NCBI GenBank assembly: GCA_002746645.1
Contig: PDPU01000042.1
Coordinates: 1 to 64,000 of the forward strand
Source of the DNA: Gammaproteobacteria bacterium
GTDB lineage: Bacteria > Pseudomonadota > Gammaproteobacteria > Granulosicoccales > Granulosicoccaceae
Direction: 5' to 3'
Length of the DNA: 64,000 nt
A model generated the notes under the pieces. It did no database searches and was not told where the DNA came from. It saw only the letters and a program-made list of their open reading frames with translations. The translations under genes and the position numbers were made by a program. This document shows, one piece after another, positions 34,957 to 45,433 of the stretch; position 1 is the first letter of the stretch; each line of letters starts with the position of its first letter.

Positions 34957-36291
34957 ATGAGCGCCAACCCCAAGCAAGCCCAGGCCGCCAGCCGCCAGCA
35001 GCAGATCGATGAACTGCAGAAGGATTGGGACACCAACCCCCGCTGGAAAGGTGTCACACGCCCCTACAGCGCCGAAGACGTGGTGCGCCTGCGCGGTTCG
35101 CTGCCCATCGAATACACCCTCGCGCGCCGTGGTGCCGAGCAACTCTGGGATCTTGTGCACGGTGCAGCGAAAAAGGGCTACGTGAACTGCCTTGGTGCCC
35201 TTACGGGTGGTCAGGCCGTGCAGCAGGCGAAAGCCGGCATCGAAGCCATCTACCTGTCGGGCTGGCAGGTCGCGGCCGATGGCAACACGTCCGAAACCAT
35301 GTACCCCGACCAGTCGCTCTACAGCTACGATTCGGTGCCGACCATGGTGCGCCGCATCAACAACGCCTTCAAGCGCGCCGATGAAATCCAGACCTCGCGC
35401 GGTGTCGAGCCCGGCAGCGACGAGTTCATCGACTACTTCCTGCCGATCGTTGCCGACGCCGAAGCCGGTTTCGGTGGTGTCCTGAACGCCTTCGAACTCA
35501 TGAAGAACATGATCGTCAACGGCGCTGCCGGCGTCCACTTCGAAGACCAGCTCGCGGCGGTCAAGAAGTGCGGTCACATGGGCGGCAAGGTTCTCGTACC
35601 CAGTCAGGAAGCGGTGCAGAAGCTCGTGGCAGCGCGTCTTGCCTCCGATGTGCTCGGTGTACCGACGCTGATCCTGGCGCGTACCGACGCCGAAGCGGCA
35701 AACCTCATCACCTCCGATGTGGACGCCAACGACAAGCCCTTCCTCACGGGCGAGCGCACGGCCGAAGGCTTCTTCCGCACCAACAACGGCCTCGAGCAGG
35801 CCATCTCGCGCGGTTTGGCCTACGCACCCTATGCCGATCTCGTCTGGTGCGAAACCGGCACGCCCGACCTCGAATTCGCGCAGAAGTTTGCCGATGCGGT
35901 CCACGAGAAGTACCCGGATCAACTCCTTGCCTACAACTGCAGCCCCTCGTTCAACTGGAAGAAGAACCTCTCCGACGCCGACATCGCACGCTTCCAGCAG
36001 GCCATCGCCGACATGGGTTACAAGTACCAGTTCATCACCCTCGCCGGTATCCACAACATGTGGTACAACATGTTCGATCTCGCGCATGAATACGCCAAGG
36101 GCGAAGGCATGAAGCACTACGTCGAGAAGGTGCAGGAGCCCGAATTTGCGGCCGCAGAAAAAGGCTACACTTTCGTTGCGCACCAGCAGGAAGTGGGCGC
36201 GGGCTACTTCGACGATGTCACCACCGTGATCCAGGGCGGCAGTTCGTCCGTCACGGCACTGACGGGCTCGACCGAAGAAGAGCAGTTCTGA
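34957..36291 (+). CDS. aceA: isocitrate lyase
   Basis: [45 protein letters not shown]. Confidence 0.97.
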   Translation: MSANPKQAQAASRQQQIDELQKDWDTNPRWKGVTRPYSAEDVVRLRGSLPIEYTLARRGAEQLWDLVHGAAKKGYVNCLGALTGGQAVQQAKAGIEAIYLSGWQVAADGNTSETMYPDQSLYSYDSVPTMVRRINNAFKRADEIQTSRGVEPGSDEFIDYFLPIVADAEAGFGGVLNAFELMKNMIVNGAAGVHFEDQLAAVKKCGHMGGKVLVPSQEAVQKLVAARLASDVLGVPTLILARTDAEAANLITSDVDANDKPFLTGERTAEGFFRTNNGLEQAISRGLAYAPYADLVWCETGTPDLEFAQKFADAVHEKYPDQLLAYNCSPSFNWKKNLSDADIARFQQAIADMGYKYQFITLAGIHNMWYNMFDLAHEYAKGEGMKHYVEKVQEPEFAAAEKGYTFVAHQQEVGAGYFDDVTTVIQGGSSSVTALTGSTEEEQF

Positions 36292-36320
36292 TAGAGCAGT
36301 TCTGATAGAGCAGTTCTGAT
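36280..36320 (+). repeat. 14-bp tandem repeat duplicating aceA last codons plus stop (about 3 copies)
   Basis: (AGCAGTTCTGATAG)x2 + AGCAGTTCTGAT. Confidence 0.92.
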
Positions 36321-36460
36321 GATGTCTGCCGGGCCTCGTGGCTCGGCAGATAGCCGGTTCGCCGTCGAGGCGCGCATGTCCTGCGCGGCGCCGTGGCAAT
36401 CGCACAGCAACGGGCAGTGAGGGTAACTTCGCTGCCCGTTTCCTGTTTCCGTTTCCTGAC

Positions 36461-36544
36461 CCGAGTCCCGAGTCCCGAGTCCCGAGTCCCGAGTCCCGAG
36501 TACCGAGTACCGAGTCCCGAGTCCCGAGTACCGAGTACCGAGTA
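36461..36544. repeat. 12-unit heptanucleotide array CCGAGT(C/A)
   Basis: Variant base order C C C C C A A C C A A A. Confidence 0.95.
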
Positions 36545-36624
36545 CCGAAACGAAGTCGCCAGTTTGAAAGCCGTCACATCCGCCCGTTGATCGGCGTCAG
36601 GCCGTCAACGAACCTTCGCGCATA

Positions 36625-37413
36625 ATGGTTCTCGCGCACATGGCTCTACAGCTCCTCAAGGATTGGCTGCTCGACCCGCTCGCGCTGCTCTTCATCGCCA
36701 CCTGTGTCGGGTTTCTCTGGAGCTTGCGTCTTGGTGGATGGCTGCGCTGGTATCTCCTCGGTCTGATTGCCGCCTTCCAGTTCGTCAGTGCACCCATCAT
36801 CGTCAATCCGATGCTCGGTGTGCTCGAAGGTCGGTACACGCAGGGTGAGTCCTGCGCGGCGGCATCACCTGATCACATCATCGTGCTTGGTGGTGGCGTG
36901 TCATCCGCGATACGCAACGTCGATGAGTACGAACGCATGTATCCGCCAACGCTTGCACGGGTGGCGGCGGCTGCACGACTGGCGCGCGAGTGGCCGGGTT
37001 CCCGGCTCATCCTCGCCGGTGGCGGGCCACAGGCGGTCAGCGAGGCCGAGGTCATGGCGCATTTCCTCGAACGCGAGGGGATTGCACGCGAGCGCATGGT
37101 CCTCGAATCCCGCTCGCAATCGACATCGGGCAACGCCCGGGAAGTGGTGGCCTTGCTGGCTGCCGACAAGGCCACGCATGGCGGAGGCGGCAACCACGAT
37201 GTGCTCGTGACGTCAGCGCGGCACCTGCCGCGGGTGATGCTCCACTTTCGGGAACAGGGGCTCGATCCGTGCCCCTTTGGCGTCGACTATCTTGCCGTTC
37301 CCGATATCCCGGTCTGGGCGTGGATGCCGCAGGTAACGGCGCTCGACAAGTTCAACGTGCTGCTGCACGAGGTGGTGGGACTGGCGGCGGCGCGGCTGGG
37401 GTTCTCGATCTGA
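36625..37413 (+). CDS. YdcF family (DUF218) protein
   Basis: HIIVLGGGVSSA...LILAGGGPQAVSEAEVMAHFLEREGIARERMVLESRSQSTSGNAREV. Confidence 0.88.
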   Translation: MVLAHMALQLLKDWLLDPLALLFIATCVGFLWSLRLGGWLRWYLLGLIAAFQFVSAPIIVNPMLGVLEGRYTQGESCAAASPDHIIVLGGGVSSAIRNVDEYERMYPPTLARVAAAARLAREWPGSRLILAGGGPQAVSEAEVMAHFLEREGIARERMVLESRSQSTSGNAREVVALLAADKATHGGGGNHDVLVTSARHLPRVMLHFREQGLDPCPFGVDYLAVPDIPVWAWMPQVTALDKFNVLLHEVVGLAAARLGFSI

Positions 37414-37444
37414 TTTCGCCATCCTCCGTACTCTGATCGAGTGT

Positions 37445-38230
37445 TCAGTTGGCATCCCTGTCCTTGCCCGTTTCCATGCCTGTACTCGTGTCCGTTCCCA
37501 CGCTTGTATCCGTGCTCGCATCCATATCCGTTTCCATATCCGTTTCCATACCCGTTTCCATACCCGTTTCCATACCCGTTTCCATACCCGTTTCCATACC
37601 CGTTTCCATACCCGTTTCCATACCCGTTTCCATACCCGTTTTCGTCTCCGTATAAGGCACCACGCGTTCAAGTTCCAGTACATACCCGGCTTCGGCCAGT
37701 CCGCTGACCATGGTCTGTACCTTCATTTCGCCGATGGCCCACACGGGGTCGTAGGTGTTCTCGATCACGAGTGGCTTCTCTCCCGTCAGTACGTGTACCA
37801 CCTGGTTTGCGGGCGGCGGTGGGGTGTGGATGCAGGCGCCGTAGTAGGGCACGAGCAGAAATTCGTTCAGTTCGGTCTGCTCGTCGAATTCGAGTGGCAC
37901 GATGTAGCCTGGAAGCCGCACATCGAGGCTGTCGATGTCGGGGTTGGTGGGTGCGTAGGAGAGAATCTCCTCGATCTCCCTGAGTTTTGCCTCGGCTTCG
38001 GGGGTTTCGTCCCAGAGTGCGTCGATTTCCTCGAGCGTCATGTTCTGCAGAGGGTCTTCGGGGGGGACGAATCCTTCGGGCACGAGATCCTGCCAGGTGA
38101 GTTCCTTCTCGTCGCCGAAGCCTTCGTTCTCGTCATTCCAGAACCAGGCGAATGCGCTCATGACCGTGAGGCTCAGCACCGCACCGAGCGCGATGGCACC
38201 GATGCGGCGAGTCGGGGGCTGTCTGTTCAT
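37445..38230 (-). CDS. DUF3299 domain protein with GMET-repeat C-terminal tail
   Basis: RLPGYIVPLEFDEQTELNEFLLVPYYGACIHTPPPPANQVVHV; tail (GMET)x8. Confidence 0.83.
   Translation of the reverse strand: MNRQPPTRRIGAIALGAVLSLTVMSAFAWFWNDENEGFGDEKELTWQDLVPEGFVPPEDPLQNMTLEEIDALWDETPEAEAKLREIEEILSYAPTNPDIDSLDVRLPGYIVPLEFDEQTELNEFLLVPYYGACIHTPPPPANQVVHVLTGEKPLVIENTYDPVWAIGEMKVQTMVSGLAEAGYVLELERVVPYTETKTGMETGMETGMETGMETGMETGMETGMETGMETDMETDMDASTDTSVGTDTSTGMETGKDRDAN
37530..37637 (-). repeat. 12-bp coding minisatellite, 9 units (GTTTCCATACCC on + strand)
   Basis: Encodes GMET repeats on the minus strand. Confidence 0.95.
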
Positions 38231-38252
38231 GTCGGTTTCCTCCGGAAGAGGG

Positions 38253-39506
38253 TCAGAAGGGCTGCGACAGACCGTCGCTCAGGGCGTTACGGTAGGCTCG
38301 CCATGCCGGAACGAGGCCGGCGAGGGTGCCGGCGCCGAGAATGGCGCCGAGAATGGCGAGTTCACGTATCTCGGGCAGGCCGGTTTCGACCACGATGCCG
38401 TATCGGGTACGGAGGATCTGACCGAGCACCAGCATGACCACCACGTGGAGGGTCATGCCGAGGGTGATGCCGAGTGCCGTGAGCAGGCTTGATTCGAGCG
38501 TCAGCAGTCGAAAGATGTCACCGGGCCTTGCCCCCGAGGCACGCAGTACGGCAATCTCGCGTCGCCGTTCGTTGAGTCCGGCGAGCAGTACCGCCACGAG
38601 GCTCACGAGTCCGGCGAAGAGCACGGCCAGTACGATGAGGCGCAGCGCGTTCTCGGCCACCCCCGTCAATTGCCAGAGTTCCTGCAGCGTTGCCCCGGGA
38701 AGTACGGCCAGCAGCGGCTCCTCGCGGTACTCGTTGATGCGCCGCTGCACGCGGAACACGGCCACACGGGATTTCAGGCCGACCAGGAGCGCGGTCACGG
38801 CTTCGGGTTCGAGTGGCATGGTGCGGATTTCGTCCATGCTCGTGACCTGCCCTGCGATCGGTGCGCCGCGCTGCCAGTCGACATGCACGGCCTCGATGCC
38901 TTCGAGGCTCACGAGCACGGCGCGATCGATGGGTGTGCCGGTGGGGGCAAGAATGCCGGCTACCTGAAATGGCTGGTTTTCGTGTGTCATGACGGCCGCG
39001 GAACCCGTGCCGTGGACAACGATCATGGGATCGCCTACGGCGTGGCCGAGCGCGCTTGCCACTTCGCTGCCGAGCACCGCGTCGAACACGTCGTCGAAGG
39101 GTTTGCCGGTGGCGACCTCGATACCGCGTTCCTTGCCGTAGCGGTAGTGTTCGAAGAAGGCGCGCGAGGTACCGATCACGCGATAGCCACGGTACGAATC
39201 ACCGAGCGAGAGCGGAATCAGCCAGTCCACGTCGGCGATGTTGCCGATGTCTTCGACGCTCTCGATGCTGATGTTGTTGGTGGCGTTGCCGATGTGGAAC
39301 ACCGAGTAGAGCAGGAGCTGAATGGCACCCGAGCGCGCACCGACGACGAGATCGGTTCCCGAGATGGTCTGCACGAAGCTGGTGCGTGCGTCGTGACGCA
39401 GGCGCTCCACGCTCAGCACCAGAGCGACACTCATGGCGATGGTGATGGCAACGAGAGTGGCCGTGCGCCAGCGGCTGGCGAGGCTGCGAAAGGCGATCTT
39501 CAGCAT
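38253..39506 (-). CDS. ABC transporter permease (FtsX/MacB-like)
   Basis: MLKIAFRSLASRWRTATLVAITIAMSVALVLSVERLRHDAR...NERRREIAVLRASGARPGDIFRLL. Confidence 0.88.
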   Translation of the reverse strand: MLKIAFRSLASRWRTATLVAITIAMSVALVLSVERLRHDARTSFVQTISGTDLVVGARSGAIQLLLYSVFHIGNATNNISIESVEDIGNIADVDWLIPLSLGDSYRGYRVIGTSRAFFEHYRYGKERGIEVATGKPFDDVFDAVLGSEVASALGHAVGDPMIVVHGTGSAAVMTHENQPFQVAGILAPTGTPIDRAVLVSLEGIEAVHVDWQRGAPIAGQVTSMDEIRTMPLEPEAVTALLVGLKSRVAVFRVQRRINEYREEPLLAVLPGATLQELWQLTGVAENALRLIVLAVLFAGLVSLVAVLLAGLNERRREIAVLRASGARPGDIFRLLTLESSLLTALGITLGMTLHVVVMLVLGQILRTRYGIVVETGLPEIRELAILGAILGAGTLAGLVPAWRAYRNALSDGLSQPF

Positions 39507-40207
39507 CGGACGTCTGCTCGGTTGAGGTCGGTCAGCGACACTCGTTTCGGGAAGTGCCCGGCGATGCGCGTGTCGTGGCTGACGAGAAGAATGGTGGAGC
39601 CGGCCGTGTCGGCTTGCTCGAACAGCAGCTCGAGGAAGGCGTCACGTGCCTTGTCGTCGAGTGCCGAGGTGGGCTCGTCGGCGATGATGAGTTCCGGTGC
39701 CCCCACGAGCGCGCGCGCAAGCGCTACCCGTTGCTGCTGCCCGACGCTGAGCCTGGAGATCGCGGCGGTGCCGACGATGGTGTCGATGGGCAGATGCATG
39801 CGCTCGAGCAGGCGCTTCGCTTCGTCGCCGAGGCGCTTTCCCTGTTGGGTTGCGCGTTGGCGTCGCCGTTTCGAAAAGCGGCAGGGCAGCAGCACGTTGT
39901 CGACCAGCGAGAGAAAGGGCAGCAGATTGAACTGCTGGAAGACGATGCCCAGGTGATCGGCGCGGAAACGATCACGCTGTGCCGCGCCGAGCTGTCCGAG
40001 ATCGGTGCCGAGCAGGCTGATCGCACCCTTGCCGGGCTCCAGCACGCCACCGATGAGGCCGAGCAGCGTGCTCTTGCCGGAGCCCGAAGGCCCGGCAAGG
40101 AACACGTGTTCGCCAGTGTCGATCGCGAAGTTCCTGATTGCCAGCGTCGGCTCGGAATCGCCCGGCCAGCGGAACTCGAGCTTGTCGATGGTTAGCAGTG
40201 GCGTCAC
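39500..40207 (-). CDS. ABC transporter ATP-binding protein
   Basis: GPSGSGKSTLLGLIGG, LSVGQQQRVALARAL, LIIADEPTSALDD. Confidence 0.92.
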   Translation of the reverse strand: MTPLLTIDKLEFRWPGDSEPTLAIRNFAIDTGEHVFLAGPSGSGKSTLLGLIGGVLEPGKGAISLLGTDLGQLGAAQRDRFRADHLGIVFQQFNLLPFLSLVDNVLLPCRFSKRRRQRATQQGKRLGDEAKRLLERMHLPIDTIVGTAAISRLSVGQQQRVALARALVGAPELIIADEPTSALDDKARDAFLELLFEQADTAGSTILLVSHDTRIAGHFPKRVSLTDLNRADVRC

Positions 40208-40785
40208 TGGATACGCTCGAGCGAGATCGAAGTGTCGTCTGCGTCAAGGCGCTGCGCGTCCTGGCCACCGGGCCCGGCCATCTGCACCTCGATCGATTCG
40301 ATGCGCGGGAAGTACATGCCCGGATGGGCATTCAGCACCGTGGGCATGGTGTCGCACTCGAAGCTGTAGCTTGCGCGCAGGTCGGAGTGACCATCTGCGC
40401 CGTGTGCTTCGTCATGGTCGTGCACAACATGGCCTGCGGCATGCGTTTCACCATGGCCGTGCTCGCCGGGTCGGGCCATCGACGACTCGAGTGTCACCTC
40501 GAGCAGTGCACAGCCTTTGCCCGGTGCAAACAGGCGCTCGCCATCCTCGATGGCGGCGAGGGCTGTATCGACGGTCTCCTGCTGTATTTCGTCAGCGGGG
40601 GCATGCCCGAAGCCGACGAGGTTGTACCAGGGTGATTCGAACTCGATGGCGAGTTGCCTGCCGTCCTGCGAGATCGTCAGGTGGGCAGCGCCATGTTCAT
40701 GGGTGCCATGTTGACGTTCGGTATGGGCGTTGGCGCCGGTCGACAGCGCGCAGGCGATGAATGCAGTTGCGCGAGAGAGGCTCAT
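40204..40785 (-). CDS. DUF2796 (ZrgA-like) His-rich periplasmic protein
   Basis: Signal peptide, HEHGAAHLTISQDGRQLAIEFESPWYNLVGFGHAP, His-rich linker HGHGETHAAGHVVHDHDEAHGADGH. Confidence 0.8.
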   Translation of the reverse strand: MSLSRATAFIACALSTGANAHTERQHGTHEHGAAHLTISQDGRQLAIEFESPWYNLVGFGHAPADEIQQETVDTALAAIEDGERLFAPGKGCALLEVTLESSMARPGEHGHGETHAAGHVVHDHDEAHGADGHSDLRASYSFECDTMPTVLNAHPGMYFPRIESIEVQMAGPGGQDAQRLDADDTSISLERIQ

Positions 40786-40928
40786 GATGGGTTCTCCGGA
40801 ATCGATGCGGCCAGGTTCGATGCCTGGAACAGGGCCGACGGAATGGGTGTGTCACGCTCGTGGCTGTCGGACGTGACCGGAAGACAGGGGAGACGGCCGG
40901 AATGAGCGGCCGATGCTGTCGGGATCGA

Positions 40929-41396
40929 TCAGGAGAAGGTCGGAGGGCCGCGAATCGGCAGCGACAGATGGCGTTTCGTCGGTACTGTCGTGAAAGGCGT
41001 CGTGGCCATCATGGCCGATGCCGTGTCGAGCGCCGGCGCAGGAGGCGCCGCACGGGCCACGGCAGTCAGCGAGGAAAGGCAATGCAGCGCACTGCAATCG
41101 GCGTTGGTATCGTTACCCGAGGGGTTGCCGGGATTGCCGTCGGTGTGGTTGCCGGAATGACCATCAGGGTGGCTGCCTTGCCTGTGGTCGTGCCCTTGGT
41201 CTGGCCCGTGGCCGTGTCCGCGGTCTGGCCCGTGAACGCTGGCATGGACATGACCTTGCTGCCCGTCCGCATCGTCGAGCACGTGCCCGAGCATGTGCAG
41301 TGTCGATACCCAGTGCCCGAGCAACAGGGTGATGCACAGCAGAATGTGGGCGGGCAGCGAGCGCATGACTACACGCTGTAGTAGCTTCGATACCAT
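40929..41396 (-). CDS. His-rich membrane/periplasmic protein (start may be 41366)
   Basis: TM segment then [36 protein letters not shown]. Confidence 0.55.
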   Translation of the reverse strand: MVSKLLQRVVMRSLPAHILLCITLLLGHWVSTLHMLGHVLDDADGQQGHVHASVHGPDRGHGHGPDQGHDHRQGSHPDGHSGNHTDGNPGNPSGNDTNADCSALHCLSSLTAVARAAPPAPALDTASAMMATTPFTTVPTKRHLSLPIRGPPTFS

Positions 41397-42376
41397 TCCA
41401 CGAAGCGGGCCACACCGTCTTCCACCGAGGTGTCAGGCTTGTAGTCGACCTCGCGCACGAGGTCGGAGACATCGGCGTAGGTGTCGGGCACATCTCCGGC
41501 CTGCAGTGGCAGGAGGTTCCTTTCGGCCTTCCGGCCAAGGCACTTTTCGAGTGTCGCGATGTAGTGCTCGAGTTCCACCGGCTGGTTGTTGCCGATGTTG
41601 TAGATGCGCCAGGGGGCGGAACTCGTGGCCGGGTCGGGCTTTTTCGCATCCCACTCGGGTTCGGGTGTCGCGACCTTGTCGAGTGTGCGCACCACGCCCT
41701 CGACGATGTCGTCGACGAAGGTGAAGTCGCGCTTGTGCCTGCCGTAGTTGAAGACGTTGATGGGCTTGCCCGCGAGGATGTTCTTCGTGAACAGGAACAG
41801 CGCCATGTCGGGGCGCCCCCAGGGGCCGTACACGGTGAAGAAGCGCAGACCTGTGGTGGGCAGGCCGAAGAGGTGGCTGTAGGTGTGTGCCATGAGTTCG
41901 TTGGCCTTTTTCGTGGCGGCGTACAGACTCACGGGGTGATCCACTGATTCATGCACCGTGAAGGGCATGTTGGTGTGGTTGCCGTAGACCGAACTCGTCG
42001 AGGCATACACGAGATGCTCGACCGCGTGGTGGCGGCAGTTCTCGAGAATGTTGGTGAACCCGAGCACGTTCGAATCGATGTAGGCGTAGGGGTTCTCGAG
42101 CGAGTAGCGCACGCCGGCCTGGGCGGCAAGGTTCACCACGCGCTGGGGCTCGTGATCGGCGAAGGTCTTCTCCATGAGCGCGCGGTCTTCGATGTCGCCG
42201 CGGACTTCGGTGAATCCGTCAAAGGCCTTGACGCGTTCGAGGCGGGCCTCTTTCAGCGACACGTCGTAGTAGTCGTTGAGGTTGTCGACACCGATGACCT
42301 CGTCGCCACGCTCGAGCAGCTTGATGGCGAGAGTCGAGCCGATGAAGCCTGCCGTGCCTGTAATCAGTACCTTCAT
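41369..42376 (-). CDS. NAD-dependent epimerase (UDP-glucuronate 4-epimerase-like)
   Basis: [47 protein letters not shown]. Confidence 0.93.
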   Translation of the reverse strand: MKVLITGTAGFIGSTLAIKLLERGDEVIGVDNLNDYYDVSLKEARLERVKAFDGFTEVRGDIEDRALMEKTFADHEPQRVVNLAAQAGVRYSLENPYAYIDSNVLGFTNILENCRHHAVEHLVYASTSSVYGNHTNMPFTVHESVDHPVSLYAATKKANELMAHTYSHLFGLPTTGLRFFTVYGPWGRPDMALFLFTKNILAGKPINVFNYGRHKRDFTFVDDIVEGVVRTLDKVATPEPEWDAKKPDPATSSAPWRIYNIGNNQPVELEHYIATLEKCLGRKAERNLLPLQAGDVPDTYADVSDLVREVDYKPDTSVEDGVARFVEWYRSYYSV

Positions 42377-42395
42377 TGTTCGTCGTGTCCGTGAG

Positions 42396-43679
42396 TCAGA
42401 GTCGTGCGTCAACAGCCGCTTTCGGCAGTACGCTCTTGATGTCGTAGAGAATGTGTTCCTTCCTGCCGAAGGCGCGGATGCCGTCGGCACCGAGTTCGCG
42501 GAAGTCGTCGTGGGCGACGGCGAGAATGATGGCGTCGTACTTGCCGTTCACGGGCGTGTCGATGGGGGTGATGCCGTATTCTTCCTCGGCTTCCTCGCCA
42601 TCGACCCAGGGGTCATGCACGTCGACCATGGCGTGGTAGCTCTCGAGTTCGGCAACGATATCGACCACGCGCGTGTTTCTGAGGTCGGGGCAGTTTTCCT
42701 TGAAGGCGAGACCGAGCACGAGAATGTTCGCGCCAACCACGTGTATGCGGCGCTGGGTCAGCATCTTGATGACTTCGCTGGCGATGTGCGCGCCCATGCC
42801 GTCATTGATCTGCCGGCCCGAGAGAATCACCTTCGGGTAGTAGCCGATCTCCTGTGCCTTGTGCGTGAGGTAGTAGGGGTCGACGCTGATGCAGTGACCA
42901 CCGACGAGGCCCGGGCGGAAGGGCAGGAAGTTCCACTTGGTACCGGCGGCTTCGAGCACCTCGAGTGTGTCGATGCCGAGTCGATTGAAGATCAGCGAGA
43001 GTTCGTTGATGAGTGCGATGTTGAGGTCCCGCTGAGTGTTCTCGATGACCTTGGCGGCTTCGGCCACTCTGATCGAACTGGTGCGATGTGTGCCGGCCTG
43101 GATGATGCGGCGATACAGTGCCTCGACGGCCTCGGCGACCTCGGGTGTCGAACCCGAAACCACCTTCATGATGTTCGCCACACGATGCACCTTGTCGCCC
43201 GGGTTGATGCGCTCGGGGCTGTAGCCGGCGTAGAAGTCCTCGTTGAAGCGCAGCCCGGATTCGCGCTCGAGGATCGGTACGCAGATTTCCTCGGTGGCGC
43301 CGGGGTACACGGTGGATTCGTAGATGACCACGGCACCGGCAGCAAGCACCTTGCCGATGGTTTCACTCGCCCGCTCGAGTGGCGTGAAGTCCGGTTGCTT
43401 GTGACGGTTGATGGGCGTCGGTACCGTGACGATGAAGGCCTTGCAGCCGCGCAGCGCCTCGATGTCGGCGGTGTAGGTGAGGGTCGTGGCCGCGGCAATT
43501 TCTTCGCTCGAGACCTCGCGCGTGCGGTCGAGACCGCGTTCGAGTTCGGCAATGCGCTGGGCATCGATGTCGAAGCCGATGACGGGGGTTCCCGACTTGC
43601 CGAATTCCACTGCCAGCGGCAGGCCGACGTAGCCAAGACCGATGATGGCGATACGGTCTTCCTTGCTGATACTGAACAT
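42396..43679 (-). CDS. nucleotide sugar dehydrogenase (UDP-GalNAcA/ManNAcA type)
   Basis: [45 protein letters not shown]. Confidence 0.93.
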   Translation of the reverse strand: MFSISKEDRIAIIGLGYVGLPLAVEFGKSGTPVIGFDIDAQRIAELERGLDRTREVSSEEIAAATTLTYTADIEALRGCKAFIVTVPTPINRHKQPDFTPLERASETIGKVLAAGAVVIYESTVYPGATEEICVPILERESGLRFNEDFYAGYSPERINPGDKVHRVANIMKVVSGSTPEVAEAVEALYRRIIQAGTHRTSSIRVAEAAKVIENTQRDLNIALINELSLIFNRLGIDTLEVLEAAGTKWNFLPFRPGLVGGHCISVDPYYLTHKAQEIGYYPKVILSGRQINDGMGAHIASEVIKMLTQRRIHVVGANILVLGLAFKENCPDLRNTRVVDIVAELESYHAMVDVHDPWVDGEEAEEEYGITPIDTPVNGKYDAIILAVAHDDFRELGADGIRAFGRKEHILYDIKSVLPKAAVDARL

Positions 43680-43980
43680 GATCCGGCCGCTCCAGTTCTC
43701 TGAGACTGTCGATGATCAGCGGATTATACGGACTGGATCCGGGCAATCTCGCATCAGATTGCATCGGCTGTGTCACAACAAGGCCGCTTGGCGATCAATT
43801 CGCTCATAATGACGCCGCCACTTCGGATGACGGGACAAGCGACATCGAAACGATGGTCGCGACGGAACTGGTGGTGCCGACGACCGCGTCGTCCGGCATT
43901 CGTCTTTGGGATAGCCGGGCCGGCCTTGTCGGACAAGGTGTGGCCCGAGCGGTGTTTACAGGGAGCCTTTCGCTAGTACA

Positions 43981-45390
43981 GTGGGCACTTTCAGACTGTT
44001 CAAGATGCACCTCAGGGTGCCTTTCCTGCTGCTCGCGCTGCTCGAGTTCTGCATCTGCGTGGCGGCGGTCTACGTGGCGGTATACGTGCGCTTCGATGGC
44101 AGCCAGATCACCGAAATCGAGAGCATCCGCTCCCCCGTCATGACCTCGCTGCTGTTCGGCATCGTCATGCCCGTGACGATGATGACCATGGGCTTGTACC
44201 AGAGCCGCTTTCGGGGTGGGATCCTCGGCGTGTTCCTGCGTTCGGTCATCGGATTCTTCGTGGGAGCCGCCATTCTGGCACTGCTCTACTACCTGATTCC
44301 GCCGCTGTACCTCGGGCGTGGCGTGTTCGCCATGGCCATCGTCATCGCGTTTTTCGTGGTCGGGACGATCCGTCCGATGTTCTTCCACTACGTCGACAAG
44401 GACATCCTCAAGGTGCGCGTGCTGGTGCTCGGGGCGGGCGACCGAGCCGCGTCGATCCAGCGGCGGCTGCGGCGGCGTGCCGATCGCCGGGGTTTCCGGA
44501 TCCTCGGCTACGTGCCCCTGCCAACCGACACGCAACGTGCGCTCGACAACTCGGACGTCGTCGAACTCGGCGAACGCACCTTGCTGGCCTACGCCATCGA
44601 GAACGAGGTCGACGAGGTGGTGGTCGCGGCCGATGACCGGCGCAGCGGCATGCCGCTGGAGCAGCTTCTCGAGTGCAAGCTCTACGGCGTGGATGTGCTT
44701 GAACTCCTGAGTTTCTTCGAGCGCGAGCAGGGCAAGCTGCCACTCGATATCCTGCGCCCCGACTGGCTCATCTATTCCGACGGGTTCGAGCGCGGTACCC
44801 TGCGTGACGTCATCAAGCGCGTCTTCGACATCATCGCGAGCCTCGTCATACTGATTCTGACCTGGCCGCTGATGTTGCTGACGATGCTCGCCATCAAGGT
44901 CGAGGAGGGGCTGAATGCGCCGGTCTTCTATCGCCAGGTGCGCGTCGGCTACCTCGGCAAGCCCTTCAGGCTGCTGAAGTTTCGCAGCATGCGCGTGGAC
45001 GCCGAGAAGGCGGGGGCGCAGTGGGCCACCCTGAACGATTCACGCGTGACGCGTGTGGGCAGCTTCATCCGCAAGACGCGCATCGACGAACTGCCGCAGC
45101 TTCTCAACGTCTTTCGCGGTGACATGAGCTTTGTGGGCCCGCGGCCCGAACGCCCCGAATTCGTCGAGGAACTGAGTGAGTCGATTCCCTACTACCGCGA
45201 GCGTCACGCGGTCAAGCCGGGCATCACGGGCTGGGCACAGGTCTGCTATCCCTACGGTGCGTCGTTGCAGGATTCCGTGCAGAAGCAGGAGTTCGATCTC
45301 TTCTACATCAAGAATCACACGATCTTTCTCGATCTGCTGATTCTCGGGCAGACGGCCGAGGTGGTGCTCTTCGGCAAGGGGGCGCGCTGA
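43981..45390 (+). CDS. polyprenyl-phosphate sugar-1-phosphate transferase (PEP-CTERM EPS type)
   Basis: LLLALLEFCICVAAVYVAVYVRF, KRVFDIIASLVILILTWPLMLLTMLAIKVEEG...FVGPRPERPEFV. Confidence 0.9.
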   Translation: MGTFRLFKMHLRVPFLLLALLEFCICVAAVYVAVYVRFDGSQITEIESIRSPVMTSLLFGIVMPVTMMTMGLYQSRFRGGILGVFLRSVIGFFVGAAILALLYYLIPPLYLGRGVFAMAIVIAFFVVGTIRPMFFHYVDKDILKVRVLVLGAGDRAASIQRRLRRRADRRGFRILGYVPLPTDTQRALDNSDVVELGERTLLAYAIENEVDEVVVAADDRRSGMPLEQLLECKLYGVDVLELLSFFEREQGKLPLDILRPDWLIYSDGFERGTLRDVIKRVFDIIASLVILILTWPLMLLTMLAIKVEEGLNAPVFYRQVRVGYLGKPFRLLKFRSMRVDAEKAGAQWATLNDSRVTRVGSFIRKTRIDELPQLLNVFRGDMSFVGPRPERPEFVEELSESIPYYRERHAVKPGITGWAQVCYPYGASLQDSVQKQEFDLFYIKNHTIFLDLLILGQTAEVVLFGKGAR

Positions 45391-45422
45391 ACGCCGGGGC
45401 AAGGGGGCGCGCTGAGCGCCGG
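45373..45422 (+). repeat. 25-bp direct repeat duplicating the end of the sugar transferase gene including TGA
   Basis: GGCAAGGGGGCGCGCTGAACGCCGG / GGCAAGGGGGCGCGCTGAGCGCCGG. Confidence 0.9.
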
Positions 45423-45433
45423 CGGGCACGGCC

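Noticed and set aside
36461-36544. Possible CRISPR array
   Set aside because: 7-bp units with no spacers and no cas genes nearby; it is a simple tandem repeat.
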